Shown: piece by piece, positions 58,314 through 64,000 of the stretch | Layout: each line of letters begins with the position of its first letter | Position numbering within the stretch: the stretch's first letter is position 1 | NCBI GenBank assembly: GCA_963806335.1 | Contig: CAWDXO010000016.1 | Span: 1 to 64,000, forward strand | Origin: Palsa-504 sp963806335 | Lineage (GTDB): Bacteria > Actinomycetota > Actinomycetes > Streptosporangiales > Streptosporangiaceae | DNA: 64,000 nt | Direction of reading: 5' to 3' | Notes under the pieces: model-generated | What the model was told of the DNA's origin: nothing | What the model saw: only the letters and a program-made list of their open reading frames with translations | Database searches by the model: none | Made by a program: the position numbers and the translations under genes

Positions 58314-59036
58314 ATGAAGCGCAGCAAGTCCTACCGCCAGGCCGATGAACAGATCGACCACGAGCGGCTGTACAGCCCCGGCGAGGCGGTCACGATTGCC
58401 AAGTCGGGCCAGGTGACGAAGTTCGACCCGACCGTCGAGGTGGCCCTGCGGCTCGGCGTTGACCCGCGCAAGCAGGACCAGATGGTCCGCGGCACGGTCA
58501 ACCTGCCGAACGGCACCGGCAAGACGGCCCGCGTGCTCGTCTTCGCGACCGGCGACCGGGCCGAGGATGCCCGCGCGGCCGGCGCCGACTACGTCGGCTC
58601 CGACGACCTGATCGAGCGCATCCAGGGTGGTTTCCTCGACTTCGACGCCGTAGTCGCGACCCCGGACCTGATGGGCAAGGTCGGCCGCCTGGGCCGCGTG
58701 CTCGGTCCGCGCGGCCTGATGCCGAACCCCAAGACCGGCACCGTGACCCCGGACGTGGCCCGCGCCGTGACCGAGATCAAGGGCGGCAAGATCGAGTTCC
58801 GGACGGACCGGCACGGCAACCTGCACTTCATCATCGGCAAGGCGTCGTTCCCGTCCAACGCGCTGCTGGAGAACTACGCCGCCGCCCTTGACGAGGTGAT
58901 CAGGCTCAAGCCCGCCGCGGCCAAGGGCAGGTACCTGAGGAAGGTCACCTTCACCACCACGATGGGCCCCGGCATCCCGGTCGACCCGAACAAGACCCGC
59001 GGCTTCACCGACGAGCTCGCCGAAGCCACCGCCTGA
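58314..59036 (+). CDS. rplA: 50S ribosomal protein L1
   Basis: A 240-residue L1 with VGRLGRVLGPRGLMPNPKTG, the family signature, and the C-terminal GPGIPVDPNKTRGF. CTAGGAGATAGCA precedes ATG. L1 proteins bind L11-L1 mRNA to limit their own synthesis. It is followed by 610 bases containing R2 copy B and the L10 leader. Confidence 0.97.
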   Translation: MKRSKSYRQADEQIDHERLYSPGEAVTIAKSGQVTKFDPTVEVALRLGVDPRKQDQMVRGTVNLPNGTGKTARVLVFATGDRAEDARAAGADYVGSDDLIERIQGGFLDFDAVVATPDLMGKVGRLGRVLGPRGLMPNPKTGTVTPDVARAVTEIKGGKIEFRTDRHGNLHFIIGKASFPSNALLENYAAALDEVIRLKPAAAKGRYLRKVTFTTTMGPGIPVDPNKTRGFTDELAEATA

Positions 59037-59230
59037 CGTCAATCCAGCTGTGGCGGGCACCCCTGCGCGGGTGCCCGCCACAGCTGCGTCTGCCCGCCCC
59101 CGCGCCCGTCGCGGCCGGGCTCCGCCCTCGCCCCCGCGCCCGCCCCGCCCGCCCCATAGGGGTCGATGGCACCGTGAGCCCCTAAAGTATCTTGCTGGCT
59201 ATTTCCGCTGTCTCGTTCCGTGGCGTCACG

Positions 59231-59372
59231 ATGCCAGCGTGAGTTATGGGGCCGGGGCGAAGCCTGATGCGCCGGGCCCCGAAAAAGATCTTGGAAACTT
59301 TGCGCTACGTGGAGATTCTTAGGGATCCCCGTCCCTAAAAGCCTCCACGAAACCAGAATCCTCCACGATAAG
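59231..59372 (-). repeat. R2 dispersed repeat, copy B, with nested hairpin
   Basis: This is the inverted counterpart of 33835-33973. On the plus strand it contains a nested hairpin: CGTGGAG (59308-59314), TTAGGGA (59319-59325), loop TCCCCG, TCCCTAA (59332-59338), CTCCACG (59343-59349), with symmetrical 4-base internal loops (ATTC and AAGC). It lies between rplA and the L10 leader. The structure and two-locus occurrence suggest a mobile or RNA-encoding repeat. Confidence 0.8.
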
Positions 59373-59429
59373 GGCGCCCGCGCCAGCCGCGATTTGGCCC
59401 GGGCGGGACCGGGCCGTAGACTCGGTGAT

Positions 59430-59600
59430 GCCGAAGACCGCTGGATGCTGTCGCGCTCGCGCGGCGGCCGAAGGCTCCGGCCGGGATCACAAGGTCCCGG
59501 GCGGACATCCCGCGCAGGTTAACTGAGCCGTGTTACTCAGCCTTCAGGGTTGGGTCATGCCGCCCCGTGCGCCTCGCGCCGGGGCGTTTTTGCGTCTTCG
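59430..59600 (+). promoter_or_regulatory. ribosomal L10 leader (autoregulatory)
   Basis: The stretch starting CCGAAGACCGCTGGATGC resembles the actinobacterial L10(L12) binding leader. The hairpin GCCCCG/CGGGGC followed by GTTTTT (about 59563-59590) looks like an attenuator. L10-L12 complex bound here would limit rplJ-rplL expression. Confidence 0.65.
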
Positions 59601-59646
59601 GCGACTAACAAGTGCTTCTACGACAACGACAACGGAGAGGAGGCAC

Positions 59647-60297
59647 ATGGTTAACGCCGAGAAGGTAGCCGCGGTAGCTGAGCTCACCGACCGGTTCCGG
59701 GACTCGTCCGGCGCGGTACTGACCGAGTACCGCGGGCTCACCGTGGCCCAGCTCGCCGAGCTGCGCAGGTCGCTCGGGGACAACGCCACGTTCACCGTGG
59801 TGAAGAACACGCTGACCAAGATCGCGGTCACCGAGGCGGGGCTCGCCGACCAGCTGTCGTCGCTGCTCGCCGGTCCCTCAGCGATCGCGTTCGTCGACGG
59901 TGACGTGGTTGAGGCCGCCAAGGGCCTGCGCGACTTCACCAGGGCCAACCCGCTGCTGGTGATCAAGGGCGGGGTGCTCGACGGCAAAGCGATCACGCCG
60001 TCGGAAATCATCGAGCTGGCCGACCTGGAACCGCGTGAGGTTCTGCTGGCCAAGCTGGCCGGCGCCATGAAGGCCTCGCTGGCCGGCGCGGCCGCGACGT
60101 TCAACGCGCTGCCGGTGCAGATGGCCCAGCTCACCGAGGCGCTGCGCGTCAAGCGCGCGGCGGAGGCGGGCACCGCCGCCACGCCAGAGTCAGCCGACGC
60201 GCCAGAGTCACCCGCGACGCCAGAGTCACCCGCGACGCCAGAGTCAGCCGGCGCGCCAGAGTCACCCGCGACGCCAGAGTCAGGCGACGAGGGTTAA
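59647..60297 (+). CDS. rplJ: 50S ribosomal protein L10 with repeated acidic tail
   Basis: A 216-residue L10. The first 175 residues are normal (VAELTDRFRDSSGAVLTEYR, TFTVVKNTLTKIAV), forming the base of the L12 stalk. The remaining tail is a six-unit repeat of a TPESPA/APESPA hexapeptide ending GDEG. GAGAGGAGG lies before ATG 59647. L10 usually lacks such a tail; it follows the L12-binding helix and is unlikely to replace it. Confidence 0.95.
   Translation: MVNAEKVAAVAELTDRFRDSSGAVLTEYRGLTVAQLAELRRSLGDNATFTVVKNTLTKIAVTEAGLADQLSSLLAGPSAIAFVDGDVVEAAKGLRDFTRANPLLVIKGGVLDGKAITPSEIIELADLEPREVLLAKLAGAMKASLAGAAATFNALPVQMAQLTEALRVKRAAEAGTAATPESADAPESPATPESPATPESAGAPESPATPESGDEG
60181..60288 (+). repeat. 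18-bp tandem repeat in rplJ, six units
   Basis: Six 18-base units based on ACGCCAGAGTCACCCGCG encode TPESAD, APESPA, TPESPA, TPESAG, APESPA, TPESGD. They form the extra C-terminus of L10. Confidence 0.9.
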
Positions 60298-60356
60298 GAC
60301 GAAGGCCAACCGGATCCCACACGCTAGGAATTTGAAGGAACGAGGAACACACCACC

Positions 60357-60749
60357 ATGGCGAAGATGAGTACTGACGACCTGCTCGAGGCGTTCAAGGA
60401 GATGACCCTCCTGGAGCTGTCCGAGTTCGTGAAGCAGTTCGAGGATACGTTCGACGTAAAGGCGGCCGCCCCGGTGGCGGTGGCGGCCGCGACCACCGGC
60501 GGCGCCGGCGGCGCCGCCGCTGAGGAGGCCGAGGAGCAGGACGAGTTCGACGTCATCCTCGAGGCCGCGGGCGACAAGAAGATCCAGGTCATCAAGGAGG
60601 TGCGCAGTCTGACCAGCCTCGGCCTGAAGGAGGCCAAGGACCTGGTGGACGGCGCGCCCAAGACGGTGCTTGAGAAGGTCAACAAGGACAGCGCCGAAAA
60701 GGCGAAGGCGGCCCTGGAGGGCGCAGGCGCCAGCGTCACCGTCAAGTAG
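60357..60749 (+). CDS. rplL: 50S ribosomal protein L7/L12
   Basis: A 130-residue stalk protein. The N-terminal dimerisation helix (DDLLEAFKEMTLLELSEFVK) is followed by an Ala/Gly hinge and the C-terminal factor-binding domain (FDVILEAAGDKKIQVIKEVR, GLKEAKDLVDGAPK). AAGGAACGAGGA lies upstream. It is co-transcribed with rplJ. Confidence 0.97.
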   Translation: MAKMSTDDLLEAFKEMTLLELSEFVKQFEDTFDVKAAAPVAVAAATTGGAGGAAAEEAEEQDEFDVILEAAGDKKIQVIKEVRSLTSLGLKEAKDLVDGAPKTVLEKVNKDSAEKAKAALEGAGASVTVK

Positions 60750-60791
60750 CCGAAGGCTACGCAGGTAGCCGGAAGGCGCTAGGCGGCCAGA

Positions 60792-60849
60792 GCACGGCGG
60801 GGCCCGGGCTTCGCGTCACCCAGGTGGCGTGAAGGCCGGGCCCTCGTGC
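60792..60849 (+). terminator. large stem-loop downstream of rplL
   Basis: Nested arms GCACG/CGTGC (60792-60796, 60845-60849) and GGGCCCGG/CCGGGCCC (60800-60807, 60836-60843), with a further CACC/GGTG stem inside. There is no U run. It is a likely terminator or processing hairpin separating rplL from rpoB. The remaining gap to 61168 is GC-rich and shows no ORF that I can support. Confidence 0.6.
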
Positions 60850-61168
60850 GTACACCCTGAAGCGCCCCGGCGCGCCCGGCGCGCGCTCCGAAAGCCCCCC
60901 GAGGCTCCCCGGAGCGCCCTCCGAAGCCCTCCGGCGCGGCCCCGAAACCCAGAAACCCCGAAGCGCGCTAGAAGCCCCCGCAGCGCGCCCAAAGTTCCGC
61001 CCTCAGGGCAGGAATAACGTCATACCCTGCCTTGTTGCTGCATACACATAACACCGCATGTGGCATGCGTCACCCGGCAAACTGCCCCAACTGCCCCGTT
61101 TGGACTTGACTCTTGACCGCTGAAGAGCGATGCTGCGGAGCAACCGTGAATCTCATAGTGGCGTACAG

Positions 61169-61198
61169 TTGACCAGCGGTGTGGCCATCGGCTACACT
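61169..61198 (+). promoter_or_regulatory. putative rpoB promoter
   Basis: TTGACC (61169-61174) and TACACT (61193-61198) are separated by 18 bases and lie about 120 bases before the rpoB start. They match a housekeeping-sigma promoter. It would allow rpoBC expression independent of rplJL. Confidence 0.7.
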
Positions 61199-61317
61199 GC
61201 TAGTTTGCGCTGCACTCTGACGTCCTCGGTTTCCCCCTCGCGTCTACGGGGTTTTGCCGCGGGGCGTTTGGCGTGCGTGCGGTGATATTTCCGTGACAAA
61301 GTTCGGAAGGACCCCTG

Positions 61318-64000
<2,683 letters not shown>

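Overview
This window is high-GC chromosomal DNA from an actinobacterium. The evidence is the gene order around the translation and transcription genes (tRNA-Met, rpmG, two MaoC dehydratases, murB; then tRNA-Trp, secE, nusG, rplK, rplA, rplJ, rplL, rpoB), frequent GTG and TTG starts, lipoprotein signals, and an ileS gene with an actinobacterial-type translational T-box leader. A filamentous-type lineage near Streptosporangiales, Catenulisporales or Streptomycetales is plausible; genus cannot be read from the sequence. The right end (about 46.6-64 kb) is conserved core genome. The left 46 kb is accessory.

Layout. 0-11.6 kb: a metabolic and transport mosaic (PatB/MalY-type aminotransferase, XRE regulator, ROK regulator, GlcG-like protein with a PEP mutase/isocitrate lyase family enzyme, PQQ-propeller lipoprotein, NAD-dependent epimerase, MMPL transporter, cupin, SDR). 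Three of these genes (ROK, epimerase, MMPL) each carry what looks like one missing base, so each reads only with a frameshift. 11.7-21.0 kb: an ABC-2 exporter led by a 42-residue membrane peptide, then a minus-strand four-gene block of membrane kinase, PAP2 phosphatase and LPG-synthase-like proteins. Diverged inverted copies of one repeat (R1) bracket this region. 21-33.8 kb: one long plus-strand catabolic operon: a Liv-type amino-acid/amide ABC importer with permease and ATPase fused, a ThDP enzyme, a short ORF, an aryl/acyl-AMP ligase, an amidohydrolase, a TrmB-type regulator and a GrdB/PrdB-like reductase subunit. Stops and starts overlap at almost every junction. 34-39 kb: an XRE regulator divergent from methionine aminopeptidase across a dyad operator, an SDR coupled to a truncated phosphodiesterase stub, a glutamine amidotransferase pair, a large XRE regulator and a hotdog thioesterase.

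39.2-41.7 kb holds the most interesting system: a 76-residue precursor-like peptide rich in Gly/Asn, a perfect 15-bp stem hairpin, then a gene for a membrane M50 metalloprotease with a PqqD-like N-terminal domain. A divergent XRE regulator lies across a nested, exactly symmetric 47-bp palindrome. The arrangement looks like a small RiPP-like or secreted-peptide maturation locus. A tyrosine recombinase lacking one catalytic His follows. 43-46.5 kb: an enolase-superfamily enzyme and an orphan molybdopterin hydroxylase large subunit.

Two other themes recur. Short tandem repeats encode the C-terminal tails of several proteins (ABC ATPase, LivF, TrmB, L10). A second dispersed inverted repeat with a nested hairpin (R2) occurs at 33.8 kb and again inside the rplA-rplJ intergenic region at 59.3 kb. 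rpoB runs off the right edge.
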